The notes below the pieces were generated by a model. It did no database searches, was not told where the DNA came from, and saw nothing but the letters and a program-made list of their open reading frames with translations. A stretch of DNA of 52,664 nucleotides, taken from contig CAIRBK010000089.1 of assembly GCA_903876795.1 (NCBI GenBank), forward strand, positions 1 through 52,664, in the 5' to 3' direction. This DNA comes from an uncultured Verrucomicrobiota bacterium. GTDB lineage: Bacteria > Verrucomicrobiota > Verrucomicrobiia > Opitutales > Opitutaceae. Shown piece after piece: positions 1 through 9,313 of this stretch; the stretch's first letter is position 1, and each line of letters opens with the position of its first letter. The position numbers and the translations under genes are program-made.

Positions 1-78
1 GATGAAAATATCGTGCCCCGAAAACACCTCGGAAATCGAGTGCTTCGACACGCCTAAGTAGCCGAATTTCAGTGTCAT
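1..78 (-). CDS. partial gene start, unknown protein
   Basis: An open frame of 26 codons begins with ATG at 78 and runs off the left edge. The visible N-terminus starts MTLKFGYLGVSKHS. A GGCAGG stretch lies a few bases upstream of the ATG on the minus strand and could serve as a ribosome binding site. The piece is too short to assign a family, and chance is possible. It would be divergent from the broken nuclease gene to its right. Confidence 0.35.
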   Translation of the reverse strand, partial: MTLKFGYLGVSKHSISEVFSGHDIFI

Positions 79-302
79 GCCGACATACCTGCCAACTGCG
101 GCGCAGTTGAAAATCAATCCATCAATCGCGCCTTTTAGGTTAATGAAAGCCCTCATCCCCCCGCCCGCTGGGCCGCCATCCGCCTCTTCTCCAGGGACGT
201 CGATGGCATCCTCACCGCCACCACCATCCGCGCCACCGAACTTTAAATCCCCCACCTCGTCCAGGGCCGCATCGACAAAATCACCGCCCTCCAGTCGTCG
301 CG

Positions 303-899
303 GTGATGGGTGATTCTTTCGTCAGCGACTACGGCCGCCCGGATCGCCGGTTGCGGGTGGTCTACGATAACGGCACTGAATTCGATCTGCTCCTCCGCTC
401 GCTCCAGCGCGCTCTCAACAAGGACAAGTCAAGCCGCCGAATAACAGAACCGAACCTGGGCCCGCTCTACCCGGGTGCAGAAGAGACGGACGATCTCCAC
501 GCCGGCTATATCTATGTGCTGCGGAGCAAATCAGAAGAGGTCTTCGTAGCGCAGAACCGCTGCGTAATCCATAAGATCGGCGTCACTGGAGTGGACGTGA
601 AAAGCCGGATCGCCAATGCCAGACAAGACCCGACTTACCTCCTTTCGGAAGTGGAGATCGTGGGCAGGTTTAAACTCGCCAACATCAACCGTAAAAAACT
701 GTAGGCCCTGCTCCATAAGTTCTTCGTCAAGGCCCGACTGGACATGGATATCAAAGACCGCTTCGGCGCGCATGTGGAACCGCGAGAGTGGTTCCTCGTG
801 CCGCTTCCCGTGATCGAGGAAGCGATCCAGAAAATCACCGACGGCAGTATCGGAAGTTATGACTACGACCCAACCATCGCGAAAATCATGAGGATTTAA
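303..899 (+). pseudogene. GIY-YIG nuclease (T5orf172 type), broken by an in-frame TAG
   Basis: The frame reads NGTEFDLLLRSLQRALNKD, then a GIY-YIG-like core (GYIYVLRS, IHKIGVTG, RIANARQDPTYL). It stops at TAG (702-704) directly after NINRKKL. The same frame stays open to the TAA at 897-899 and encodes the expected family C-terminus (ALLHKFF, KDRFG, PREWFLVPL, EEAIQKITDGSI). Relatives read KLE at the stop position, so a single GAG to TAG change is the simplest explanation. The N-terminal half usual in this family is also absent: the preserved part begins about at DYGRPDRRLRV. I see a relic of an accessory-DNA nuclease, probably non-functional. A sequencing error at the TAG would not restore the missing N-terminus. 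Confidence 0.75.
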
Positions 900-924
900 T
901 TTTTAACCCAGGGTGTGTCGCGCC

Positions 925-3144
925 TCAACCGCCGCGACCAGCCTTCAGGTCACGGTACGCGCGCCTCGCCCGGACAAACGTCGCCTGCGGCGAGGGCCAG
1001 CCCGCTTTCGCACCGTAGCGCAACCGCCGCAGATCTTCGCGCACCCCCGCCCACTCACCCCAGGCTCCGGTCTTGGGCGGCTCCCCGATGCGGAGCAACC
1101 ACCGCCCCGCTTCGCGGCGCACCGGGTCGCCACCGCCCCGCGTCCATCGTCCCGGCCACCACGCCCAGGCCGTCCGCCCGAGCGCGCGCCAAGCGATCAT
1201 CCCGACAACGGCCGCCGCCGCCAACGCCCCCCAGGTCGCGACCCGGCCCGCGTCCCACGGACGCCGCAGCCATTCGCCGGCACTGGCAAGACCGGCCATA
1301 ATCCCCGCCTTCAACGTGCTCATGCGGGCCTCGATCGCGTTCTTCGCGGTGCGCGCCAACTCGACTTGCGAACTCCGGTCAAAATCCACGATGCGCCGAT
1401 ACCAAAAAATCCTCAGGCCCTCGAACCTGGCCGACCAGCCCGAGTCGCTGATGCGCGCCAGCGAGACCTCCGGGGTCAAGGTCGCGTCGGCCGCCGCAGG
1501 TGCCGGCGCGCCCGGCGTGGGATCGACGCGCAGCCATTGCCGGGCGCGGGCATCGTAAATTTCGCACCAAGCGTGCGCGTCGGAATTGCGCACCGTAAGG
1601 TTCCCGCTCACGGGGTTCCAGGTGCCGCCGCGAAAACCGGTGACCAGGCGGGAGGGATAACCGGCCGCGCGCGCCAACAGCGTGAAGGCTCCGGCGAAGA
1701 GTTCGCAGTGTCCCGTGGTGTCGCCTCCCATCCAACGCACCAGCGGGTCCCCCTCGCCCCTCGGTAATTCGGATTGCAGCGCATACCCGTGTTTGCGCCG
1801 CAGCCAATCTCCGGCGAGCCGGACAAAAGCCGGGGCGTCGTCCGGCGGCGCGGCCAGTTCGCGCACCCAGCCGGCCAGCCGGGCGGTGTCCGCGGCGGAC
1901 AAATTCAGCGCCAGAAACCCGGGGGCCGTTTCCCCGAGCAAGCCCGGCTCGGGATCGCGGCGCGGCAGAATCTCCGGCTCGCCCAGCGCAGGCTCGGACC
2001 GCATCCCCTCGACCCGGTAGGCGAACATCCTGACCGGTGTTTTCTCGATTCTCACGAGGCGCAGCTCGTCGTTGACGGTGTGGCTCTGGGGCCCGTCGTT
2101 GAACTGCAGACGATTAAAGCTCCCCAGGAGCGGCAGGTAGCGACTGATCCCGGCCTCCAGGTAAAACGTCCACACGGCGTCGCCTGCCCGCGCCCGCGCA
2201 CCGCCGTCGATGCCCGCCGCCGGTTGCTTTTGCGGCCGCATCCGCTCGGCCAGCTCAGGGGAGCGGCTGAACTCACCCTTTTGGTAAACATCGAGCACCA
2301 ACATGCGCCAATAACGCTCCGCCGGGATCGCCCGGATGTCCGAGACGTCCACGCTCAGGGCCACGTCGGTGTCTCGCTGGATGTCGGTCACGTCCCCGAA
2401 TCGCACGGTCTCGCTGAAGCCCGTCTTGGATTTTTTGGAGATCAGATTGTCCAGAAAAAGGGTGTTGGTGATCTCGAAACGCGGCAGGGCGAAGAAAAGC
2501 AGCGCCGACAGGCCGACCACGCCGGCGAACAGCCCTGAGGCCAGCGCGAAGACCCGCCAGTCGGTCGCCGCCCGCAGGCGCGAAGCGAGCCGCCGCCAGC
2601 CGATGCGCATCCACACCTGCGGCGCGTCGGGCGACCCCGCCTGCGCCGGCCGGCCGGTCTCGGCCGAGGCGATCAGGTTGATCACCAGCAGAAACAGCAG
2701 CGCGCATCCGGTGAACACCACGATCTGCACCGCAAACACCGGCGACACCGAAAGCACGCCGGCCACCACCACCAGGAAGATGCCGAGCACGATCAATTGC
2801 AGGTCGTCGCGCCGCCCCCTCGGCGTCACCGCCCGGTAAAGCACCAGCATCATCGCCAGCCGGATGAGCGCGGGCAGCACCTCCTTGTTGCGATAAAAAT
2901 CCGCCGCGAACACCGCCACGATCAACGGGAACGCCAGCCGGTGCGCCCAGCCGGGCACGCGCAGGGTGAGCGCCGGCCGTCGCAACGTCACCGGCACCGC
3001 CAGGGCGATCAGGATCAGCCAAAACGTCGCCTCGACCTCCATGTAGAGCACGGTGGCGGCCGAGAGCAGCGCGAGCACGCCGCCCAGCAGCCACTTGAGC
3101 GCGTGGAGCTCGTCCAGGTTAAGCTGAGGCCGCTTGTTCTCCAT
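925..3144 (-). CDS. transglutaminase-like membrane protein (DUF3488/TgpA type)
   Basis: A membrane protein of about 739 residues. The N-terminal 220 residues hold several hydrophobic segments. A periplasmic transglutaminase-like domain follows, with Cys near 480 (GHCE), His near 524 (DAHAW) and Asp near 541 (VDPTPG), the expected catalytic triad. A further membrane segment lies near 640, followed by a charged C-terminal tail. An upstream TTG at 3156 is possible, but ATG at 3144 fits better. Either start overlaps the end of the DUF58 gene, so the two are probably translationally coupled. The MoxR-DUF58-transglutaminase trio is a widespread module whose substrate is usually unknown; roles in envelope protein handling are inferred only. 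Confidence 0.9.
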   Translation of the reverse strand: MENKRPQLNLDELHALKWLLGGVLALLSAATVLYMEVEATFWLILIALAVPVTLRRPALTLRVPGWAHRLAFPLIVAVFAADFYRNKEVLPALIRLAMMLVLYRAVTPRGRRDDLQLIVLGIFLVVVAGVLSVSPVFAVQIVVFTGCALLFLLVINLIASAETGRPAQAGSPDAPQVWMRIGWRRLASRLRAATDWRVFALASGLFAGVVGLSALLFFALPRFEITNTLFLDNLISKKSKTGFSETVRFGDVTDIQRDTDVALSVDVSDIRAIPAERYWRMLVLDVYQKGEFSRSPELAERMRPQKQPAAGIDGGARARAGDAVWTFYLEAGISRYLPLLGSFNRLQFNDGPQSHTVNDELRLVRIEKTPVRMFAYRVEGMRSEPALGEPEILPRRDPEPGLLGETAPGFLALNLSAADTARLAGWVRELAAPPDDAPAFVRLAGDWLRRKHGYALQSELPRGEGDPLVRWMGGDTTGHCELFAGAFTLLARAAGYPSRLVTGFRGGTWNPVSGNLTVRNSDAHAWCEIYDARARQWLRVDPTPGAPAPAAADATLTPEVSLARISDSGWSARFEGLRIFWYRRIVDFDRSSQVELARTAKNAIEARMSTLKAGIMAGLASAGEWLRRPWDAGRVATWGALAAAAVVGMIAWRALGRTAWAWWPGRWTRGGGDPVRREAGRWLLRIGEPPKTGAWGEWAGVREDLRRLRYGAKAGWPSPQATFVRARRAYRDLKAGRGG

Positions 3145-4321
3145 CGAGGTGGGCAAGGACGCCCCGCGCGCCGTCGGGCGCGAGGGTCAGCACGTTGGCG
3201 CGCCGGGCCGTCGCCACGAGGGCGCCGGCGGCCGGCGCACCGGCCGAGGGTTGAATGAGGGCGAGCCGGTCGAGAAACCGTTCCAGGTCGGCCAGGCGGC
3301 GCACCGGCAGCGGCGCCTCGTCGTCGAAGGCCACGGTCATCAGCCGCCCCTCGCGGAAAAGATCCTCGGCCAGCGTCGCGGCCAGGCCGCACATCCGTTC
3401 AAATTGATCGGCGCGCGGCCAATCCGCGGCCGCCGTGCGCACCCACAGCGAATAACCGGTCTGGGTCTCCGCCGCGTGTTGCCGCACCATCAGCCGGCGC
3501 AGTCGCGCCGTGGCCTTCCAGTGCACCAGCCGGTGCGAGTCGCCGCGCACATAGGAACGCAGCGCCAGCAGGTCGCCGCCCGGACCCGCCCGGGACGAGC
3601 GTTCAACCTGGCCGGGCTGATGCCAGGACTTGGTCGGGAAACGCCGGTAATCCACGGGCGCGGGCCAGACCAACACGTCGCGCCTGAGCTCCCCGCCGAT
3701 GATTTTTTTGAGGAAGCCAAACGGGAACAGCGAGGTCGCCGAGCGCACTTCGATCCGGTGGCGACCGCGCGCCGCCGGCCGGAGCGTCCACTCCAGCGAG
3801 GCGACCTCGCCGGGGTCGAGCCGCTCGCGCAGCGGCAGGCGGATCGGGTGCTTGTCCCCGGTCGCCACAACCTCGAACCACACGCCGTAAACGGGCAGGA
3901 GCTTCTTGCGGTTGTGCAACTCGACGGTGGCCGGATGCTCCCGGCCCGCGCGCAAGGGCGTCCGCACCCGCAGCCTCCAGGCGAGGTTGCGCAGATTGAG
4001 CCACAGGAGCAGGCCGCTAAAGACCAGGCACGCCAGCAGCAGCGAAAGCGCGATGAAGAGGATGTTGTTGGAGGTGTTGTAGGCCGCCGCCGCGATGCCC
4101 AGCGCCACCGCGATCACCAACAGGCCCGGCAGGGTCAGCAGCAGCCGGCTGCCCTGCCGGGGATAAACCAGCGACCAGAGGAACACCCGCCAGCGCCGAC
4201 CGGGCGAGCTGGCGCGCCGGCCTCCGGCGGTCTGCCAGTCGGTCGCGCCCTCGGCGGCGGTCTCGGCCGCGACCGGCGCGATCGGGCGCGGGCGGACAAG
4301 ATTCGGGGCGGGCGACGGCAT
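3119..4321 (-). CDS. DUF58 domain protein
   Basis: A 400-residue protein with two adjacent hydrophobic segments near residues 50-105 and a soluble domain. The DUF58 signature is plain: RSYVRGDSHRLVHWKATAR followed by LMVRQ, preceded by a beta-rich part with FPFGFLKK. DUF58 proteins are partners of MoxR AAA+ ATPases and often have a von Willebrand-like fold. The start is ATG at 4321, 18 bases after the moxR stop, and the end overlaps the next gene. The gene therefore belongs to a tight moxR-DUF58-transglutaminase operon. Its biochemical role is not known. Confidence 0.92.
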   Translation of the reverse strand: MPSPAPNLVRPRPIAPVAAETAAEGATDWQTAGGRRASSPGRRWRVFLWSLVYPRQGSRLLLTLPGLLVIAVALGIAAAAYNTSNNILFIALSLLLACLVFSGLLLWLNLRNLAWRLRVRTPLRAGREHPATVELHNRKKLLPVYGVWFEVVATGDKHPIRLPLRERLDPGEVASLEWTLRPAARGRHRIEVRSATSLFPFGFLKKIIGGELRRDVLVWPAPVDYRRFPTKSWHQPGQVERSSRAGPGGDLLALRSYVRGDSHRLVHWKATARLRRLMVRQHAAETQTGYSLWVRTAAADWPRADQFERMCGLAATLAEDLFREGRLMTVAFDDEAPLPVRRLADLERFLDRLALIQPSAGAPAAGALVATARRANVLTLAPDGARGVLAHLDGEQAASA

Positions 4322-4339
4322 GGGGGCGGCGCGCGTTTT

Positions 4340-5311
<972 letters not shown>

Positions 5312-5351
5312 AAACCATGACCCTAAAGCGAGTCCGGCGGGCGTCAAACTA

Positions 5352-5446
5352 GGGAGTGTTTCTGAAGTCAAGAAGGTCGGCGTGAGAGCAAAATCCGGCT
5401 CGGCCAAGGCGGCCGAGACGAAGGCGGCCCGGCGGGTCGGGCCTGA
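5352..5446 (+). repeat. third, partial copy of the dispersed TIR element
   Basis: A TIR-like start, GGGAGTGTTTCTGAAGT (5352-5368), is followed by a core segment at 5396-5446. That core closely matches 9100-9147 (shared string CGGCCAAG, then CCCGGCGGGTCG). No second terminal repeat is visible. It lies in the gap between moxR and the exported-protein gene upstream of it. See the copies at 9054-9225 and 13223-13353. Confidence 0.6.
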
Positions 5447-5494
5447 GTCAAAAAACCCGCGATACGTCCGAACGGACCGCGCCCGCCACCGCCC

Positions 5495-6673
5495 TCAGTC
5501 CCGCGGTGCCGTGTCGAGAATGGCCCCGATGGTCTCCTCCAGCTCCCGTCCATCGGCCGCCTCGCGCTGCAGGTCCGCCAGGGCCGTGCGGACGGCGCTT
5601 TCGTCTCCCTTGAGGGCGGCCTCGTAGATCCGGCCCAGGGACAAGGCGGCGTTGGCGTAATACGGGTGGATCGTCCCCATCACGGCGCGCAACTGCCCGA
5701 GGCGCCGCGAAAGCTCGGCCCGTCCCCATGCGGTGCGTCTCAGGCCGGGCAACTCCTCCAAATCCAGCACCACTTCCTCGCCGCCGCGCTCCGCCAGCCA
5801 GCGGCTGCGGTCTTGCAGCCAAGCCCGGGAGTCGGCCGCAGTCATCAGCGGTAACAACCGCTGGCGGCTCTGGGCCTGAAACGCGGTCAGCCACCACAAT
5901 TCCATCGCCGACTCATCGGCCCACAACCCCGGATAGGCGCGGGGCAAGGCCGCCAGAGGATCGGCGCCTGCCGTGATGCCGCGCACCCAACCGGCCCAAC
6001 GCACGCCGGCGGCGGGCTCGACCTGCAATTGCAGCAGCAACCACAACGTGGCCGGTGCCCACACGCGCGCTTCGCCCGTGCCGCCTTCCCCTCGCAGGAG
6101 TTCGGACAACGACGGCACGGCCGCCGCCGCCACGGCGTCCTGTTGATAGGCATCCATCATGGCCGGCCGCTCGCGGACGATGCTCAAGCCGACGCAGGCC
6201 TGCTCCAGCCACCCCGCCGCCGTCAACTTTGCCGCGACCCCGTGCCAGGCCACCGCCTGCCTCAGGATGAGCCCGCGAACCATGGCGCGCCTCGCCACGC
6301 CCACCTCGCCGCCGCCGCCCCACCGCACCCGCACGCTGACCAAGCCGGGAGGCTCCACCCCCACCGTAAACGCATCAGGCCCGGTCCACCGCGCCACCGG
6401 CACCAGACGCACCGTGACGGGTGTGCTGAAGCCTTCCCCGGGCAGGCTCAACACCCCCGACAGTGCCGACCATACCGACTCGCCCAGCGCCAGCGCCCGG
6501 CGCGGATCGATTCCGTCCGGCACGACGATCTCAAAGCGACCCGGCCGGGTCTGGAAAAGACGCGGCGCCACCTCGGCGGGGACGTCGGCCGCCGCGTCCT
6601 GCCCCGGGCAAAACGGAGCACAACCCAGAGCCACCAGGACCAAAACCGCCCGCCATCCGCACCGCCCGCTCAT
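5495..6673 (-). CDS. exported protein of unknown function, possibly a dead peptidase-MA-like fold
   Basis: About 392 residues from ATG at 6673 (MSGRCGWRAVLVLVALG), with a clear signal peptide ending near GCAPFCPGQDA. The upstream start at 6733 would bury the signal peptide and is less likely. In the middle the protein reads LILRQAVAWHG and then WLEQACVGLSI, followed by VPSLSELLRG. This spacing recalls gluzincin (peptidase MA) proteins, where HExxH is followed by a WLxEG motif, but the metal-binding HExxH is not there. That resemblance is inference. Its ATG overlaps the stop of the preceding gene by one base (TGATG), so the two are coupled. Confidence 0.75.
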   Translation of the reverse strand: MSGRCGWRAVLVLVALGCAPFCPGQDAAADVPAEVAPRLFQTRPGRFEIVVPDGIDPRRALALGESVWSALSGVLSLPGEGFSTPVTVRLVPVARWTGPDAFTVGVEPPGLVSVRVRWGGGGEVGVARRAMVRGLILRQAVAWHGVAAKLTAAGWLEQACVGLSIVRERPAMMDAYQQDAVAAAAVPSLSELLRGEGGTGEARVWAPATLWLLLQLQVEPAAGVRWAGWVRGITAGADPLAALPRAYPGLWADESAMELWWLTAFQAQSRQRLLPLMTAADSRAWLQDRSRWLAERGGEEVVLDLEELPGLRRTAWGRAELSRRLGQLRAVMGTIHPYYANAALSLGRIYEAALKGDESAVRTALADLQREAADGRELEETIGAILDTAPRD

Positions 6674-7344
6674 CACGGCAACGTCAGGCGAAGCATGTTC
6701 TCCTCGACGGCGACCAGTTTCATCTGCTTCCAAGCCGTCTTCAGATCCTCGGATAAATCCTGGGCCGCGACCACGCGATGGATGATCTCGTGCGTCAACC
6801 CCGGGATGAGATGCACCGGCAGTGCTCCGATAAAGAACTCGTCGGCGGTGAACTCAAAACCGGCCGGCCCCGGCACGAATTTGCCCCGGGTCTGCACCAC
6901 CAGATCGCGGGTTAAACCGAGGGCGGACACCTTGCCGGTCACGCCCACCTGCAAAACCCCGGACTGGATGCGAAAATTGATCCTGTCCGGGGTGAACAGG
7001 CCCGGCGTCGCCCCGGCTGCGGCCTGAGCCTTGGGCGTGGCGCTTGCCATCCAGGCATTGAGTTCATCCTCCGTAAGCGTCACGTCGGCGCCGTTGCCCT
7101 CGGCCAGCATCTGGCGCTTGCGCACCCACTGGCGCGCCTTGCCGCTGTTGGCCGATCCTTCCAGGAAATACACCTCGCCGGGTGCCGCCCCCTCCGGCGG
7201 CTTGGTCACGACCGGGACGGGTTTGAACATCAGGTGCAGCCAGGCCAGCGCGATCCCGAGGGTGATGCTGAAAACCACCCCGAGGATGATTTCAAAGGGG
7301 CCTGGACCGTGCAGGGCACGCTCGATCTTTTTATTGGAAACCAT
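6673..7344 (-). CDS. single-pass membrane-anchored protein, unknown
   Basis: A 223-residue protein with one hydrophobic segment near residues 19-40 (FEIILGVVFSITLGIALAW) and a soluble remainder, presumably periplasmic. The start is ATG (MVSNKKIERAL). It overlaps the next exported-protein gene by one base. I do not recognise the family. It contains a beta-rich stretch (INFRIQSGVLQVGVTGKV) reminiscent of lipid- or polymer-binding folds, but no catalytic motif. Position suggests a shared transcript with the DUF4013 gene upstream and the exported protein downstream. Confidence 0.75.
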   Translation of the reverse strand: MVSNKKIERALHGPGPFEIILGVVFSITLGIALAWLHLMFKPVPVVTKPPEGAAPGEVYFLEGSANSGKARQWVRKRQMLAEGNGADVTLTEDELNAWMASATPKAQAAAGATPGLFTPDRINFRIQSGVLQVGVTGKVSALGLTRDLVVQTRGKFVPGPAGFEFTADEFFIGALPVHLIPGLTHEIIHRVVAAQDLSEDLKTAWKQMKLVAVEENMLRLTLP

Positions 7345-7406
7345 GGTGGGCGGTAAGGATGAACGCGGAACGAAAAGGGGGCAGACCCGCAGATTGCCGG
7401 TCAGGT

Positions 7407-8012
7407 TCAGGTTCGCACCCGGCCTTTGCGAGAATCTTCCACGAAACGGTAGGACACCGAATAATAGGTCCAGCTCGCCGCCAACCCCACAAAAACGGTG
7501 AAGGTCATCAGCGGGTAACCCGCCACCAGGAAGCCGATCAACGCAAACGTGGGCACCCAGAAATAGGACTTGGTCGAGCGCAGCATCGCGCCCAGCACGA
7601 CCAGGCGGAAGGCGTCGGCGAACTCTTCGTTTTTCTGATATTGGTAGATGCCGGCGACCGTCAACGGCCCCGCCAGCATCACGGCCGGCACGAGTGGCAG
7701 GTAGATAAACGCACCGTAGTTAAGAAAATGCAGCGGCCACACCAGCAACCAGGCGAACAGCATCGGCAACACGCCGAGCACGAGGAAAATCACAAACGCC
7801 GCCAGGCCGTTCTTAAACAAGCGCCCCCAATCACCCCACTCCGGGAGGTCCGGCTCCTCCCCCCGCCTGCCCTGCTCCACCATCGCATACAGATAACCGA
7901 ATGCCAGGAAATGCGCCACGGGAATAACCATCAACAAGGCGCCGATCACGGCTTTGATGAACCACGACTGGTCCGAAAAGAGGCGTTTGCAAACTTGTTC
8001 GAGGGAAGGCAT
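7407..8012 (-). CDS. DUF4013-type integral membrane protein
   Basis: About 201 residues from ATG at 8012 (MPSLEQVCKRLFSDQSW). It has several long hydrophobic segments, including AVIGALLMVIPVAHFLAFGYL and FVIFLVLGVLPMLFAWLLVW, and the aromatic-rich pattern LPEWGDWGRLFKNGL typical of DUF4013. The longer frame to 8168 runs across the divergent ispA start and is rejected. It is divergent from ispA with only about 40 bases between starts, so the two promoters must overlap. Function unknown. Confidence 0.8.
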   Translation of the reverse strand: MPSLEQVCKRLFSDQSWFIKAVIGALLMVIPVAHFLAFGYLYAMVEQGRRGEEPDLPEWGDWGRLFKNGLAAFVIFLVLGVLPMLFAWLLVWPLHFLNYGAFIYLPLVPAVMLAGPLTVAGIYQYQKNEEFADAFRLVVLGAMLRSTKSYFWVPTFALIGFLVAGYPLMTFTVFVGLAASWTYYSVSYRFVEDSRKGRVRT

Positions 8013-8052
8013 TGCGGCGGACGAAATTTGCGTCGAACGTAGGCGTGCGCCG

Positions 8053-8943
8053 ATGGACATCACAACCAAATTAAACCGACTCATCTCCGAGGTCGAAGCC
8101 GCCATCGACCTCCTCGTGCCCGCGCACCCCGGCCCCGAAACCGGCCCGGCCCGCATCCACGCCGCCATGCGCTACAGCCTCCAGGCCGGCGGCAAACTCC
8201 TGCGCCCCGTGCTGGCCCTCTCGGCCGCCGAGTTGTTTGCCCCGCGTCTCTCCGCCCTGCCGGCCGCCGTGGCGATCGAATGCGTCCATACCTACTCGCT
8301 CGTCCACGACGACCTGCCCTGCATGGACAACGACGACCTGCGCCGGGGCCGGCCCACCGCGCACAAACAGTTCGACGAGGCCACCGCGCTCCTCGCCGGC
8401 GACGCCCTGCTCGCCCACGCTTTCCTCATCCTCTCGACCCACTACGCGGCCGATCCGCGCCTGGCCGCCGCGCTCGTCCATGAACTGGCCGACGCCGCCG
8501 GCGGCGCCCGACTGGTCGGCGGCCAGATGCAGGACCTCCTCAGCGAGAAAAAAGCCGACGCCACCGCCGCCGAGCTGGAGTTTATCCACCTCAACAAAAC
8601 CGCCGCCATGCTCGAGGCCTCCCTTGTCATGGGCGGGCTGGTGGGCGGCGCGGAGCCGTCTGCGCTCGACGGGCTGCGGACGGCCGGCCGGCACCTCGGC
8701 CTCGCCTTCCAGATCATCGACGACGTGCTGGACGCGACCGCCGACAGCGCCACGCTCGGCAAGACCGCCGGGAAAGACGCGCAGTCCGGCAAGACCACCT
8801 ATGTGAGCGTCCACGGCATCGACGCCGCACGCCGCATGGCGCAGGAGCAGACCGAAGCCGCGCTCACCGCGCTGCGGCTCCTCCCCGGCGACACCGCTTT
8901 TCTGGTCGGCTTGTCCCGGTCGATGCTGGCACGGGCCAAATAA
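8053..8943 (+). CDS. ispA: farnesyl diphosphate synthase (polyprenyl synthetase)
   Basis: A 296-residue protein that condenses isopentenyl diphosphate with allylic diphosphates. Family motifs are complete: GGKLLRPVL, the first Asp-rich motif in HDDLPCMDNDDLRRG, KTAAMLEAS, and the second Asp-rich motif QIIDDVLD followed by GKTAGKD. The four residues between the aspartate pairs of the first motif fit the bacterial FPP synthase class. I start at ATG 8053 (MDITTKLNRL); the frame upstream to 7954 overlaps the divergent DUF4013 gene. Downstream lies a repeat-filled gap. Confidence 0.93.
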   Translation: MDITTKLNRLISEVEAAIDLLVPAHPGPETGPARIHAAMRYSLQAGGKLLRPVLALSAAELFAPRLSALPAAVAIECVHTYSLVHDDLPCMDNDDLRRGRPTAHKQFDEATALLAGDALLAHAFLILSTHYAADPRLAAALVHELADAAGGARLVGGQMQDLLSEKKADATAAELEFIHLNKTAAMLEASLVMGGLVGGAEPSALDGLRTAGRHLGLAFQIIDDVLDATADSATLGKTAGKDAQSGKTTYVSVHGIDAARRMAQEQTEAALTALRLLPGDTAFLVGLSRSMLARAK

Positions 8944-8955
8944 GAACAATGCTTG

Positions 8956-9250
8956 CGTGAATGAAGACTATCCGGGCGAAACGGCTCCGCCGTTCCGCTA
9001 CGGATTCCCACCGTGGCGGAATCGCGAAGCGATTTCGGTTTGGAGATCGTCCAGGGTGGGTTCCTGAAATATGTCGAGCCGGCTTGAGAGGCGAAGCGGG
9101 CCCGGCCAAGACGACCGAGACTGAGGCGACCCGGCGGGTCGCGCCTTTCCGGGCAAAGCCGGCCCAGCCTGCTTATCCTCTCATTCGCAGAGTTCGACGA
9201 CCTGAGATATTTCAGAAACACACCCCGGTCGAAAAGCATCCAGCCATTGG
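8956..9250. repeat. compound intergenic repeat, copy 1
   Basis: Three parts in order: a hairpin-rich arm A (8956-9053), the TIR element (9054-9225), and an arm B with CCAGCCATTGG ending near 9247. Arm A contains AACGGCTCCGCCGTT and ATCGCGAAGCGAT, both able to fold. The second copy at 13020-13449 is inverted as a whole: A is the reverse complement of 13337-13449 at roughly nine bases in ten, and B matches 13020-13045 reversed. Confidence 0.85.
9054..9225 (+). mobile_element. 172-bp MITE-like element with 19-bp terminal inverted repeats
   Basis: The left end GGGTGGGTTCCTGAAATAT (9054-9072) and the reverse complement of the right end GGGTGTGTTTCTGAAATAT (9207-9225) agree at 17 of 19 positions. 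The core has no coding capacity. I could not define a target duplication. Similar cores occur at 13223-13353 and 5352-5446. Confidence 0.7.
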
Positions 9251-9313
9251 TATAACCTCACCCAGGCGGCAACCCGACGATCGCCGGGTCAACACCCACG
9301 CCGGGGGAGCACC

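Larger units (their letters stand above)
8944..9313. other. gene-free gap filled by a repeat
   Basis: This 370-base gap between convergent ispA and glcD holds the first copy of the compound repeat (8956-9250), listed separately. I see no gene and no T-tailed terminator. The small hairpins within it, such as AACGGCTCCGCCGTT, could end transcription. Confidence 0.6.
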
